A DNA stretch of 64,000 nucleotides, taken from Streptomyces yatensis. Its GTDB lineage: Bacteria; Actinomycetota; Actinomycetes; Streptomycetales; Streptomycetaceae. The stretch is from assembly GCF_018069625.1 (NCBI RefSeq), contig NZ_CP072941.1:2728001-2792000 (forward strand), read 5' to 3'. The notes below the pieces were generated by a model. It was given only the letters and a program-made list of their open reading frames with translations, had not been told where the DNA came from and ran no database searches. The translations under genes and the position numbers were made by a program. Positions 34,362-42,371 of this stretch are shown here, piece by piece; position 1 is the stretch's first letter, and every line of letters begins with the position of its first letter.

Positions 34362-34420
34362 GCACACGCCACGGTGCCCGCGTCGTCGAGGACGGACGAC
34401 GCGGGCACCGTGGTGTGTGC
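34362..34420. terminator. 26-bp-stem bidirectional terminator
   Basis: Bases 34362-34387 pair with 34395-34420 around a 7-base loop; 25 of 26 positions match, including an 18-bp perfect core starting CACGGTGCCCGCGTCGTC. It lies between the sortase stop and the stop of the convergent methyltransferase. Confidence 0.9.
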
Positions 34421-34422
34421 GG

Positions 34423-35496
34423 CTAGCGGCGGCCCTTGGCCGGCACCGTGGAGTCGAAGGCGTGCAGCGCGCCGTTGACCGGCCGGATGTCGGTCACGTT
34501 CAGACCGGCCTCGGTCATCCGCGTCACCATGCTGTCCTCGGTGTGCTTCCGGCCGCCCACATTGAGCAGCAGGAACAGGTCCATCGCCGTGGTGAAGGAC
34601 GAGGGGCTGTTGTCGACGAGGTTCTCGATGACGACCACCCTGGCGCCGGGCCGCGCCGCCGCGACCACGTTGGCGAGCGTCCGGCGGGTGCTCTCGTCGT
34701 TCCATTCGAGGATGTTCTTGATGATGTAGAGGTCGGCCTCGACGGGGACCTCACGACGGCAGTCGCCGGGCACCAGCGTCGCCCGCGAGGCCAGTGGCCC
34801 GCCGTCCCGCAGCCGCGGATCGGCGTTCGCCACCACCTGCGGCAGGTCCAGCAGCGCGCCCTGCAGCGCCGGGTGCCGCTCCAGCAGGCTGGCCAGCACA
34901 TGGCCCTGGCCGCCGCCGATGTCCACCACGTCCTTGACCCCGTCGAGGTCGAGGAAGGCGGCGACATCGGCGGCGGACTGCCGGCTGGAGGTGGTCATCG
35001 CGGCGTCGAACACCCGGGCCGACTCGGGGGCGTCCTCATGGAGATAGGCGAAGAAGTCCTTGCCGTAGATCTCGTTGACGACACAGCCGCCGCCGCGCAC
35101 CGCACGGTCCAGCAGCGGCCACGCCTCCCAGGTCCACGGCTCGGTGCACCACAGGGCGATGTTCCGCAGACTGCCCGGGGTGTCCTCGCGCAGCAGCCGG
35201 GACATCTCGGTGTGCCGGAAGCGGCCGTCCTCGGTCTCGGCGAAGATCTGGCAGCAGGCCAGGGAGCGCAGCAGCCGGCGCAGCGGATCGGGCTCGACGT
35301 CCACGGCGGAGGCCAGTTCGCCGATGGAGGCGGGCTGCTCCCCCAGCGCGTCGGCGATCCGCAGCCGGACCGCGGCGCGCACCGAGGCCGCCCGTGCGGC
35401 GCCGAAGACGATCTCCCGCAGCTGCATGGGCGGCGGGAGCGCGGCCGGTGGGGGCTGTGCCGCGGCCGCGGGGGTGGTGGTGTCCACAGTGGTCAT
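34423..35496 (-). CDS. O-methyltransferase (hydroxyneurosporene/ASMT type)
   Basis: The 357-residue protein has an N-terminal dimerisation/winged-helix domain (VRLRIADALGEQPASIGELA) and a SAM fold with VVDIGGGQGHVLASLLERHP near residue 190. DLYIIKNILEWNDESTRRTL follows in the position of the LHDW motif typical of plant-like small-molecule O-methyltransferases; here the His-Asp-Trp is replaced by LEWND, so the catalytic His may be absent. GAGGCGAC lies just before ATG 35496. It sits 11 bases after the beta-helix gene and is co-transcribed. Possible substrates include aromatic polyketides, for which the nearby spore pigment is one candidate; that link is inference. Confidence 0.88.
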   Translation of the reverse strand: MTTVDTTTPAAAAQPPPAALPPPMQLREIVFGAARAASVRAAVRLRIADALGEQPASIGELASAVDVEPDPLRRLLRSLACCQIFAETEDGRFRHTEMSRLLREDTPGSLRNIALWCTEPWTWEAWPLLDRAVRGGGCVVNEIYGKDFFAYLHEDAPESARVFDAAMTTSSRQSAADVAAFLDLDGVKDVVDIGGGQGHVLASLLERHPALQGALLDLPQVVANADPRLRDGGPLASRATLVPGDCRREVPVEADLYIIKNILEWNDESTRRTLANVVAAARPGARVVVIENLVDNSPSSFTTAMDLFLLLNVGGRKHTEDSMVTRMTEAGLNVTDIRPVNGALHAFDSTVPAKGRR

Positions 35497-35507
35497 GACG
35501 TCGCCTC

Positions 35508-36584
35508 TCAGCACCGGCCCGTGGGCACGGACAGCTCGCACACGTTGTCGGTGAAGGTGTTGTCGGGGCCCTTGTCCCGGTCGGCCAGGTCGGCGGGCTT
35601 GTTGCCGCTCATCACGTTGCGGCTGACGGCGTTCTTGGCGTTGGGGGCGCCCACGACGCTGGTGAACAGCACGATCCCGCCGGACATGGGCGAGGTGCCC
35701 ACGTTGTCGGTCACCTGGTTGCCCGTCACCCGGGTGCCCTCGGTGCCGGTGAGCACGATGCCGGCGCCCTGGATGAAGGGGAGCCGGTCGGTGGCCGCGC
35801 AGTAGGCGTTGTTCGCGTACACGGAGTTGTGGCGGACGTTCAGGTCTCCGGCGCGCGGGGTCGATTCGTCGCCGACGATGAACACCCCGGCGCAGTTGGC
35901 GGTGATGGTGTTCCGCTCGACGGTCATGTCGCGCAGCCGGCGGACCACGACACCGGTCCGGTTGCCGCTGAGCTGGTTGCCGGTGACCAGGGTGCCCAGG
36001 GCGTCGGTGGCGCCGCCCTCGGCGTCGATGGTGTTGGCCAGGAAGATGCCGGACTGCTTGTTGCTCCGCGAGACGTTGTCGGCGAAGGTGCCGCGGGTGG
36101 ACATCTCCTGGCCCATGCCCTGCTGGCCGTTGTCCTCGGCGACGGTGTCCCGCACGGTCATCCGGTCGGTGCCGGAGCCCCAGATGCCGTTCTTGGCGAA
36201 GCCGGTGACCTTCAGCGAGCCGATCCGTACATCCGAGACGGGATCTTGGGCCGTCCCGGTGACGCAGATGCCGTGGCCGGCCGCGCCACAGGCGTTGTCC
36301 GACGGCTTCGCGGCCGGGGAGAGCACGGTGCTCTCGCCCGCGCCGAGCAGGGTCAGCCGGTCGGTGGTGATCTGGATGTTCTCCCGGTAGGTGCCGGGCC
36401 GGAGCTCGATGGTGTCGCCGGGCTTGGCGGCGTCCACGGCGGCCTGGACGGACTGGCCCGGCTGCACCACATGGCGGGTCCCGGCCTGGTCGACGGGGGC
36501 GGCGTGGGCTCCGGGGAGCTGGGCGAGTTCGATGACGAGGACGGCCGTGAGGCCTGCGAGGTGACGAAGTTTCGGAGTGCGCAT
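35508..36584 (-). CDS. Secreted right-handed parallel beta-helix protein
   Basis: The 358-residue protein has a signal peptide (LRHLAGLTAVLVIELAQLPG, cleavage after AHA). The mature part starts RHVVQPGQSVQAAVDAAKPG, the usual entry to a pectate-lyase-like helix, and continues with repeated turns such as TLVTGNQLSGNRTGVVVRR and NTITANCAGVFIVGD. It resembles carbohydrate epimerases, lyases or adhesins of the NosD/PbH1 group, but no catalytic cluster is identifiable. Four cysteines may form disulfides. ATG 36584 (MRTPKLRHL) is chosen over an earlier ATG because the signal peptide begins there. It precedes the methyltransferase in one operon. Confidence 0.82.
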   Translation of the reverse strand: MRTPKLRHLAGLTAVLVIELAQLPGAHAAPVDQAGTRHVVQPGQSVQAAVDAAKPGDTIELRPGTYRENIQITTDRLTLLGAGESTVLSPAAKPSDNACGAAGHGICVTGTAQDPVSDVRIGSLKVTGFAKNGIWGSGTDRMTVRDTVAEDNGQQGMGQEMSTRGTFADNVSRSNKQSGIFLANTIDAEGGATDALGTLVTGNQLSGNRTGVVVRRLRDMTVERNTITANCAGVFIVGDESTPRAGDLNVRHNSVYANNAYCAATDRLPFIQGAGIVLTGTEGTRVTGNQVTDNVGTSPMSGGIVLFTSVVGAPNAKNAVSRNVMSGNKPADLADRDKGPDNTFTDNVCELSVPTGRC

Positions 36585-36668
36585 GAACAGGAAGCTAGGT
36601 GCGCTCCGCACCACTCGCCACTTATGATCTGCCTGTCACCTATGCGCCGTATTCCCCCACTTGGCCCT

Positions 36669-38027
36669 CTATTCGAGCACGCGCGAGGCCCCCACCGGCA
36701 GATCCCACAGTTCCTCGCGCGGGCGGCCGGTGGCCTCCCAGGCGGCGCGGATCCGGTGCAGCGGCTCCAGGGGCGGCTCGGCCGAGAGCAGGAAGGTCGA
36801 CCAGTGCATCGGCGCCAGCACCCGCGCTCCCAGGTCCAGATGCGCCCGTACGGCGTCCTCCGGATCGGTGTGCACCCCGCCCAGCATCCAGCGCGGCTCA
36901 TAGGCGCCGATGGGCAGCAGCGCCACGTCGATGCCCGGGTAGCGGCGGCCGATCTGCCGGAACCAGTGGCCGTAGCCGGTGTCCCCGGCGAAGTACACCC
37001 GCCGGCCGCCGGGCGCGGTGATGACCCATCCGCCCCACAGCGAGCGGCAGGTGTCGGTGAGGGTGCGCTTGCTCCAGTGGTGGGCCGGGACGAAGTCGAA
37101 GCGGACCGGGCCGTCCTCGCCGGGCAGTTCGGCCGCCTCCCACCAGTCGAGCTCGGTCACCCGGGTGAACCCACGCGTCCGGAACCAGCCGGCGAGCCCG
37201 GCCGGGACGAAGACCGGCGTCGTCCTCGGCAGCCGCTTGACCGTGGGTGCGTCCAGATGGTCGTAGTGGTTGTGGCTGATGACGACCGCGTCGACCGGCG
37301 GCAGATCCTCCCAGCGGACCCCCACCGGGGTGACCCGGGCCGGGGTGCCGAGGATCCTGCGGGCCCAGACCGGGTCGGTGAGCACGGTGAGCCCGCCGAT
37401 CCGCAGCACCCAACTGGCGTGCCCCGCCCAGGTGACCGCGGTCCGGCCGGGGGCGGGGAGCGGCAGCGGCCCCGGCTCGAAGGGCAGCTCGGGGATCTGG
37501 CGGAGCGTCTTCACGGGCGGTCTGAGCCGCCCCTCCCGCGCCAGCCGGGCCACCGCCCGCACCCCGGGCAGCGGCGAGGTCAGCCGATCGGCGAACGACC
37601 GCGGCCAGCGACGGACCTCGTACAGCGGCCGGGGGCCGGCCGGCCGGGCGGCGGCCGGCTCGGAGGTCGCCGGCTCGGGGGCAGCCGGATCGGGGGCAGC
37701 CGGATCGGGAGCAGCCGGATCGGGGCTGCCCGACTCGGACGTGGCCGGATCGGGGACGGCAGGATCGGGACCGGCCGGATCGGAGGTAACCGATGCGCGG
37801 GCCGCCCGATCGGAGGTGGCCGATGCAGGGGCGGCCAGATCGGGACTGGCCGGCTTGGAGGACCCGGGGACGGCCGGATCGGGGCTGGCCGGATCAGGGC
37901 TGGCCGGATCGGGGGCGGCCGGCCCAGGAGCGGCCGGCTCGGGGTTGGCCGCCTCGGATGTGGTCGGGACCGGACGGGGCCGGTCGGCCGGTTCCGCCGG
38001 GTCGGCCTGCTCGGCGTGGTCGGTCAT
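36669..38027 (-). CDS. Metallo-beta-lactamase-fold hydrolase (NAPE-PLD-like) with repeat tail
   Basis: The 452-residue protein has an unusual N-terminal tail of about 130 residues rich in Pro, Ala, Asp and Ser (PDPAAPDPAAPDPAAPEPAT is typical). The catalytic part follows: YEVRRWPRSFADRL, AVTWAGHASWVLRIGG, the zinc motif VISHNHYDHLD, VPAHHWSKRT, VYFAGDTGYG and PMHWSTF. These match the NAPE-phospholipase-D/UlaG group acting on phosphodiesters of membrane lipids or related compounds. The tail is encoded by 15-bp repeats and is acidic, so it may be disordered. The ATG at 38027 begins the tail; homologues usually start near residue 130, and a later start cannot be excluded. Confidence 0.85.
   Translation of the reverse strand: MTDHAEQADPAEPADRPRPVPTTSEAANPEPAAPGPAAPDPASPDPASPDPAVPGSSKPASPDLAAPASATSDRAARASVTSDPAGPDPAVPDPATSESGSPDPAAPDPAAPDPAAPEPATSEPAAARPAGPRPLYEVRRWPRSFADRLTSPLPGVRAVARLAREGRLRPPVKTLRQIPELPFEPGPLPLPAPGRTAVTWAGHASWVLRIGGLTVLTDPVWARRILGTPARVTPVGVRWEDLPPVDAVVISHNHYDHLDAPTVKRLPRTTPVFVPAGLAGWFRTRGFTRVTELDWWEAAELPGEDGPVRFDFVPAHHWSKRTLTDTCRSLWGGWVITAPGGRRVYFAGDTGYGHWFRQIGRRYPGIDVALLPIGAYEPRWMLGGVHTDPEDAVRAHLDLGARVLAPMHWSTFLLSAEPPLEPLHRIRAAWEATGRPREELWDLPVGASRVLE
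37643..37945 (-). repeat. 15-bp repeat tract encoding PDPAA-type pentapeptides
   Basis: The stretch is built from 15-bp units like GGGGCAGCCGGATCG with many variants; the best copies are adjacent at about 37678-37725. Translation gives [P/S]-D-P-A-A and related pentapeptides, always in frame. It encodes most of the N-terminal tail of the metallo-hydrolase. Confidence 0.8.
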
Positions 38028-38096
38028 GGCCTGGCTCCCTTCCCTCTCTGGTCCGGCCCTTCCGTGCCGGGCGTCATGGCGGCGGCCCAGGGCCGC

Positions 38097-39320
38097 TCAG
38101 CCCACCGGACCGTCCTCGATCAGGTCCCGGAAGGCCGTCTCGAAGTCGGCCAACGCCGCGGCCACATGGGGCAGTTCCAGCGGATCGGGCGCCTGGAGCG
38201 CCCGTAGCCGCGCCTCCTCCGACGCCCCCAGCAGCGGCAGCGTCGCCAGCCGGAGCCGCAGGGTGTGCGGGGGGTCGCCGAAGCGATGACCGCCGGCCAC
38301 GCTCCGGCCGATCCGCCGCACCAGCTCGCGCTCCAGCTCCACCGAGTCGGTGATGCCACGTGCGGCGAGCACCCCGCGCAGCTCGTCGAGGTCGGCGTAG
38401 AGATGGCGGCCGGCCTGCGGCGGGCGGGCCAGCGCCCCGACGGCGGTCAGCGCGCGGTAGGCGGCCGCGGCCACGGCCCCGTGCGCCCGGGCCGCGGCGG
38501 CCATCCGGCCCCGGACCGGCTCGGGCTCGCCGAGGGCGTAGGCGGCGGCCGCCGTGATGGACGCGGGCAGCCCGGAGCGTACGGCGGTGAGCAGGGACAG
38601 CACCCGGCCGCGCAGCTCCACCCCGCGCTCGGTGGCCGGGAACCGGGCCATCGCGGCGGGCCAGCCCGCCGGGGTGAAGGCGCCCACCAGATCGGAGAGC
38701 ACGATCACGTTCTCCGGGCTCATCTCGGCCGGGCTGAGCAGCACCGTGCCATGCGGATGGTGAACGGTGTCCCGCCAGGTCTCGTCGCTGACGATCAGCA
38801 GCCCCTCGGCCACGGCCGCCTCGCACACCTCGTGCAGCAGCTCGGGCGGGGCCACCGTGCCCGTGGGGTCGTCGGCCACCGACAGCAGCAGGACCCGCGG
38901 CACCCCGCCCTCGGCGCGGATCCTGCGGACGATCTCCAGCAGCGCGAAGGGATCGGGCAGCCCACCGCATTCGGCCGGGACGGGCGCGTGGTGGGCGCGC
39001 CGGTCCACCAGCCGCACCAGCGGCGCGTACCAGGCGGCGCAGGGGCGGGGCAGCAGCACATCGCCACCGGGGCCCGAGGCGAGCAGCGCCAGCAGCAGCG
39101 GCTCGGCGCCGGGGGCGACCACGACATGCTCCGGATCGGTCCACAGCCCGCGCCGCGACCAGTAGCCACAGGCGGCCGAGCGCAGCCCGGCCGAGCCGCC
39201 GACCGGCTCCGGCGCGGTGTGGCCGGCCGCCGCGACGAAGCTGTCGAGCAGCTCCGGGAGGACCGGCAGCCCGCCGTCGTCCCGGTCCGCCGGAGCCGGG
39301 GCGGTCCACTGCCGCTGCAT
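38097..39320 (-). CDS. Aminotransferase class I/II-fold protein lacking any lysine
   Basis: The 407-residue protein follows the fold-type I PLP layout: VVVAPGAEPLLLALLASGPG, a DDPTGTVAPPELL stretch where aminotransferases have NPTG, and VSDETWRD with the Asp that contacts the PLP nitrogen. The segment that should hold the Schiff-base lysine reads IVLSDLVGAFTPAGW, with Gly213 in the Lys position; the protein contains no lysine anywhere. It cannot form the normal internal aldimine, so it is probably not an aminotransferase. GGAGG upstream of ATG 39320 is good, arguing for a functional gene. It may bind a ligand or act as a regulatory or scaffold protein; relatives in Streptomyces would show whether the loss is old. 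Confidence 0.82.
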   Translation of the reverse strand: MQRQWTAPAPADRDDGGLPVLPELLDSFVAAAGHTAPEPVGGSAGLRSAACGYWSRRGLWTDPEHVVVAPGAEPLLLALLASGPGGDVLLPRPCAAWYAPLVRLVDRRAHHAPVPAECGGLPDPFALLEIVRRIRAEGGVPRVLLLSVADDPTGTVAPPELLHEVCEAAVAEGLLIVSDETWRDTVHHPHGTVLLSPAEMSPENVIVLSDLVGAFTPAGWPAAMARFPATERGVELRGRVLSLLTAVRSGLPASITAAAAYALGEPEPVRGRMAAAARAHGAVAAAAYRALTAVGALARPPQAGRHLYADLDELRGVLAARGITDSVELERELVRRIGRSVAGGHRFGDPPHTLRLRLATLPLLGASEEARLRALQAPDPLELPHVAAALADFETAFRDLIEDGPVG

Positions 39321-39423
39321 TCGTCCACCTCCGCCCGTGCCGGACGCGTCACCGCCTGCGTATGTCCACCTTCGCAGATCTCCGGCGCCGTTTCGCGGAA
39401 GGCGGCCGGGGGACCCGGGCGCC

Positions 39424-39966
39424 ATGACAGCCATGCCGGAACAGCACGATGTGGTGGACGTCCTCACCGCGGACCACCGCGTGGTGCGCAACCTCTTCGA
39501 GGGGTACCGCGCCACCACCGACCCCGACCAGCGGCGGCAGCTCGTCGACCGGATGACGGTGGAGGTGGTGCGGCACTCCGTGGCCGAGGAGACCTATCTG
39601 TACCCCACGGTCCGCAAGGCGCTGCCGAACGGCGACCGGATCGCCGACGAGGAGATCGAGGAGCTGACCGAGGCCGAGCGGATCCTGTCCGACCTGGACG
39701 CCGTGGACCCCCGGGACCGACGGTTCGACCCGCTGGTCCGGGAACTGATGGACGTGGTGGCCATGCATATCCGCGGTGAGGAGGACCTCGTCTTCCCCGA
39801 GCTGCGGGAGCGGCTCACCCCCGAGGAGCGGATGATGCTGGGCCTGCGCGTCGGCGAGGCGACGGCCGCCGCGCAGGGCGTGCCACCGGTCAGCCCGGAA
39901 GGTCCCGGTCCGGGCCGGACCCTGGCCGACCGGGTCCGGGAGCGGCTGACCGGTCGAACGCGATGA
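39424..39966 (+). CDS. Hemerythrin HHE-domain protein
   Basis: The 180-residue protein has a four-helix HHE fold: LTADHRVVRNLFEGY, RHSVAEETYLYPTV and MHIRGEEDLVFPEL supply His/Glu pairs for a di-iron site. The helix that usually reads EHxEAE reads ELTEAE here, so one metal ligand may be lost. Hemerythrins of this type respond to oxygen, nitric oxide or stress. ATG 39424 lies after GGGGGACCCGGGCGCC; ATG 39433 is an alternative. Its 3' end overlaps the convergent GAF-ANTAR gene by 77 bases. Confidence 0.85.
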   Translation: MTAMPEQHDVVDVLTADHRVVRNLFEGYRATTDPDQRRQLVDRMTVEVVRHSVAEETYLYPTVRKALPNGDRIADEEIEELTEAERILSDLDAVDPRDRRFDPLVRELMDVVAMHIRGEEDLVFPELRERLTPEERMMLGLRVGEATAAAQGVPPVSPEGPGPGRTLADRVRERLTGRTR

Positions 39967-40678
39967 GCTCCTTCTCCAGACCACGGCCGCGGGTGCGCAC
40001 CACGGTCCCGGCGAGTTCCCCCAGCTTTTTGTTGGTCCGCTGGGAGAGCCGGCGCAGCAGATTGAACGCCTGGTCCGCGTCACAGCCCAGGACGTACATG
40101 ACGATGCCGCACGCCTGGTCGACCACCGGCCGGGTGCGCAGCGCCGTGTCCAGCTGGTCGACCTGGACGAGGGCGGCGCGGTAGAGCCGGTCCCGGGCCA
40201 TGCTCTCGGTGGCCAGGTCGCCGAGCAGTTCGGTGGCGCCCTGGGCGGCCTTCTTCAGGGGGCCGGGGCGCAGCCCGTAGACCGAGACGGTCACGGTGAG
40301 CCCGTCGCAGGCGAAGGGCAGGGTGGCGGTGGACCGGACGCCCGCGTCCAGCGCCCGCGCCCGGTAGCGCGGCCAGCGGTCGTCGTGGAGCAGATCGTCG
40401 GCGCCCGCCGGGCGGCCGGTGTCGAGCGCCGCGAGGATCGGGCCCTCCCCGGTGCTCATCTGGACCGACACCAGCGCGGACAGATCGGGGTGGGTGGCCG
40501 CCGTGGTCCGGTCGGCGGCCGCGGCGCCGGAGGACTCCTCGGCGAGCACGGCGGTGGCCGTCGCCCCGCAGCTGTCGCGCGTGCCCGCGGCGGCCTGCTC
40601 GGCCAGTTCGGCCAGGCCGCGGCCGAGGGACGGCGCGTCGGTCTGGCAAGCCGTGCGGATGTGCGTACGGTCGGGCAT
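39890..40678 (-). CDS. GAF and ANTAR domain regulator
   Basis: The 262-residue protein has a GAF-like sensor (about 1-170, including RSTATLPFACDGLTVTVSVYG) and an ANTAR domain near 185-240: VVDQACGIVMYVLGCDADQAF, then NLLRRLSQRTNKKLGELAG. ANTAR domains bind paired RNA hairpins and act as transcription antiterminators. The start ATG 40678 has AAAGGAG about ten bases upstream. It overlaps the convergent hemerythrin gene, which could make their transcripts antisense to one another. RNA targets would be sought as twin hexaloop hairpins upstream of co-regulated genes. Confidence 0.88.
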   Translation of the reverse strand: MPDRTHIRTACQTDAPSLGRGLAELAEQAAAGTRDSCGATATAVLAEESSGAAAADRTTAATHPDLSALVSVQMSTGEGPILAALDTGRPAGADDLLHDDRWPRYRARALDAGVRSTATLPFACDGLTVTVSVYGLRPGPLKKAAQGATELLGDLATESMARDRLYRAALVQVDQLDTALRTRPVVDQACGIVMYVLGCDADQAFNLLRRLSQRTNKKLGELAGTVVRTRGRGLEKELIAFDRSAAPGPGRPGSGPDRDLPG

Positions 40679-40828
40679 CGCCGGATCCGCTCCTTTCGGT
40701 CGGTTTCGCTCCGGTGCGATGTGCGCTTACGGTCCCGTCCCCGTCCGGGCCCCGATTTCTTCGCCTTCCCACGGCATTGAGCGGAAAACGACACCCGGGC
40801 CGTCCACCGCGTCCGGTCAGGCTACGGT

Positions 40829-42031
40829 GTGCCCATGCCAGGCGCTCAGGAGTTTGGTGCGGAGCTCACAGACTTCCGCAGACGGGTCGACGAATTGCGG
40901 ACCGCGCGGGCCTCGCTGCCCTCGCAGGAGCGGCTGTCCTTGCTGGACGCCGCTCTTTTCGAGCTCCAGCACGTGGTCGACGTGCTGTGGCCGCGGTACG
41001 ACGAGCTGACGGCGGCGTCCCGGAGCCCCGGCGGGGGCCGGGCCGACCCACAGGAACAGCAGCTGCTGCGGGCGCTGTTCCAGCGGCTGCCGGTCCCTGC
41101 GGTCCTGCTCGACCGCGACACCGTGGTGCGGCGCATGAACTTCGCCGCCACCCAGCTCTTCCACACCCGCGCCGGGTACGCCACCGGGCGTCCGCTCGCC
41201 GCCTCGCTGCGGCGGGACGGGCAGGCGGCGCTGCGCTCGCAGGTCGCCGCGGTCGCGCGCGGCGAGGGCGACCGCAGCCTGACGGTGCGGCTGTCGCAGC
41301 CGTCGGCCGATGGTGAGGTGCGGGTGACCCTGGCCGCGCTGCGGCCGCCGGGCGAGCCCCATCCGGCGGTGCTGGCGGCGTTCCAGCCCGGGGTGATCGG
41401 CGCCCCGGCGGGCGTGGGGACGGCCGGGGCGCGGCGCCCGGAGTCCCGGCCGGACCTGGCGGAGGTGACCCGCCATGCCGAGCTGCTGGATTTGGCCGAC
41501 GACATGGCGGCGGCACTGCTGAGGGTGGCGCTGGCCGGGGGCGGTCCGGAGGCCGTGCTGGCCAGGGCCGCGGAGGTGCTGCACGGCCGGTTCGCGGACT
41601 GGGTGATCGCCGACCTGGCCCCGGAGAGCGGTCCCGGCACCGCGCGCCGGGTGGTGGCGCTCGGCCCGCGGGACGCGGTGGGCGACCGTACGGCCTCCCT
41701 GGCCGAGCAGGACCCGGCCGACTGCCCCCTGGTGGTGGACGCGCTGTCCGACGGGGTCTCCGCGCTGCGGGTGAGCCCGGCCGACGCCGACGCCTTCGGC
41801 CGGGACGCCACGGGTGCGCCCGTCTTGGTGCGGGAGGAGGTCACCTCGCTGCTGTGCATACCCCTGCGCGCCGCTGCCACGGATCCGGTCCGCGGGGCGC
41901 TCACGCTCTTCCGTACCGGCGGGCGCGGTGCCTTCGAGATGGCGGAGGCGGGCGTGGCGGACCGGATCTCCCGCCATGTCGCCCTGGCCATGCCGCGCAC
42001 GGTGCCGCGGGCCCCGGCGCCGGGGGCGTGA
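40829..42031 (+). CDS. PAS and GAF domain sensor without output domain
   Basis: The 400-residue protein starts with a helical segment (LTDFRRRVDELRTARASLPS), then a PAS-like fold (PAVLLDRDTVVRRMNFAATQ, continuing to about residue 190) and a GAF-like domain (about 215-385, ending in TSLLCIPLRAAAT and GALTLFRTGG). This matches the sensor half of Streptomyces SpoIIE-type regulators, but the PP2C phosphatase is missing and no other output domain follows. It may be a partner for a phosphatase elsewhere. GTG 40829 or ATG 40835 starts the gene with no ribosome site; a GGCTAC five bases upstream hints at a leaderless transcript. Confidence 0.75.
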   Translation: MPMPGAQEFGAELTDFRRRVDELRTARASLPSQERLSLLDAALFELQHVVDVLWPRYDELTAASRSPGGGRADPQEQQLLRALFQRLPVPAVLLDRDTVVRRMNFAATQLFHTRAGYATGRPLAASLRRDGQAALRSQVAAVARGEGDRSLTVRLSQPSADGEVRVTLAALRPPGEPHPAVLAAFQPGVIGAPAGVGTAGARRPESRPDLAEVTRHAELLDLADDMAAALLRVALAGGGPEAVLARAAEVLHGRFADWVIADLAPESGPGTARRVVALGPRDAVGDRTASLAEQDPADCPLVVDALSDGVSALRVSPADADAFGRDATGAPVLVREEVTSLLCIPLRAAATDPVRGALTLFRTGGRGAFEMAEAGVADRISRHVALAMPRTVPRAPAPGA

Positions 42032-42371
42032 CCCGGCGGGGCGGCGAGCCGTAAGAACGCCGGGCGCGGGCGCGAGAACGCCGGGCGCGGGCGCGAGAAC
42101 GCCGGGCGCGGGCGCGAGAACGCCGGGCGCGGGCGCGAGAACGCGGGGCGCGGGCGCGCGCTGGTCGGCACACGGGGCGCGGGCCCGCCCCGGCCCCACA
42201 CCGGGCGCGGGCCCGCCGGCCCCGGGCGCCTGCCGATCCGACGCCGGGCGCGTGCCTTCAGCGCACCACCGCTGCCCGTCCCGCGCCGGATCAAACGAGG
42301 TTTTCTTCCCCGGACGCCGGTTACCCGTCGCATCTGCCGACATCCGCCGGCTCCGCGCTCGAGGAGGCCCC
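42032..42371. repeat. Intergenic region with five 21-bp tandem repeats
   Basis: Five near-identical 21-bp units (starting at 42055, 42076, 42097, 42118 and 42139) contain AACGCCGGGCGCGGGCGCGAG. Further GGGCGCGGGCCCG motifs continue to about 42215. The rest of the gap holds a SigB-like promoter and the GAGGAGG ribosome site of the next gene. No protein-coding gene is seen. Confidence 0.85.
42300..42324 (+). promoter_or_regulatory. SigB/SigF-group promoter motif
   Basis: GTTT (42300-42303), a 15-base spacer and GGTTAC (42319-42324) match the Streptomyces stress-sigma consensus GNNT-N14-16-GGGTAY closely. It lies 48 bases upstream of the F420 oxidoreductase start. Confidence 0.55.

Noticed and set aside
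42055..42159. Possible CRISPR array
   Set aside because: The 21-bp units are contiguous with no unique spacers, so this is a minisatellite.
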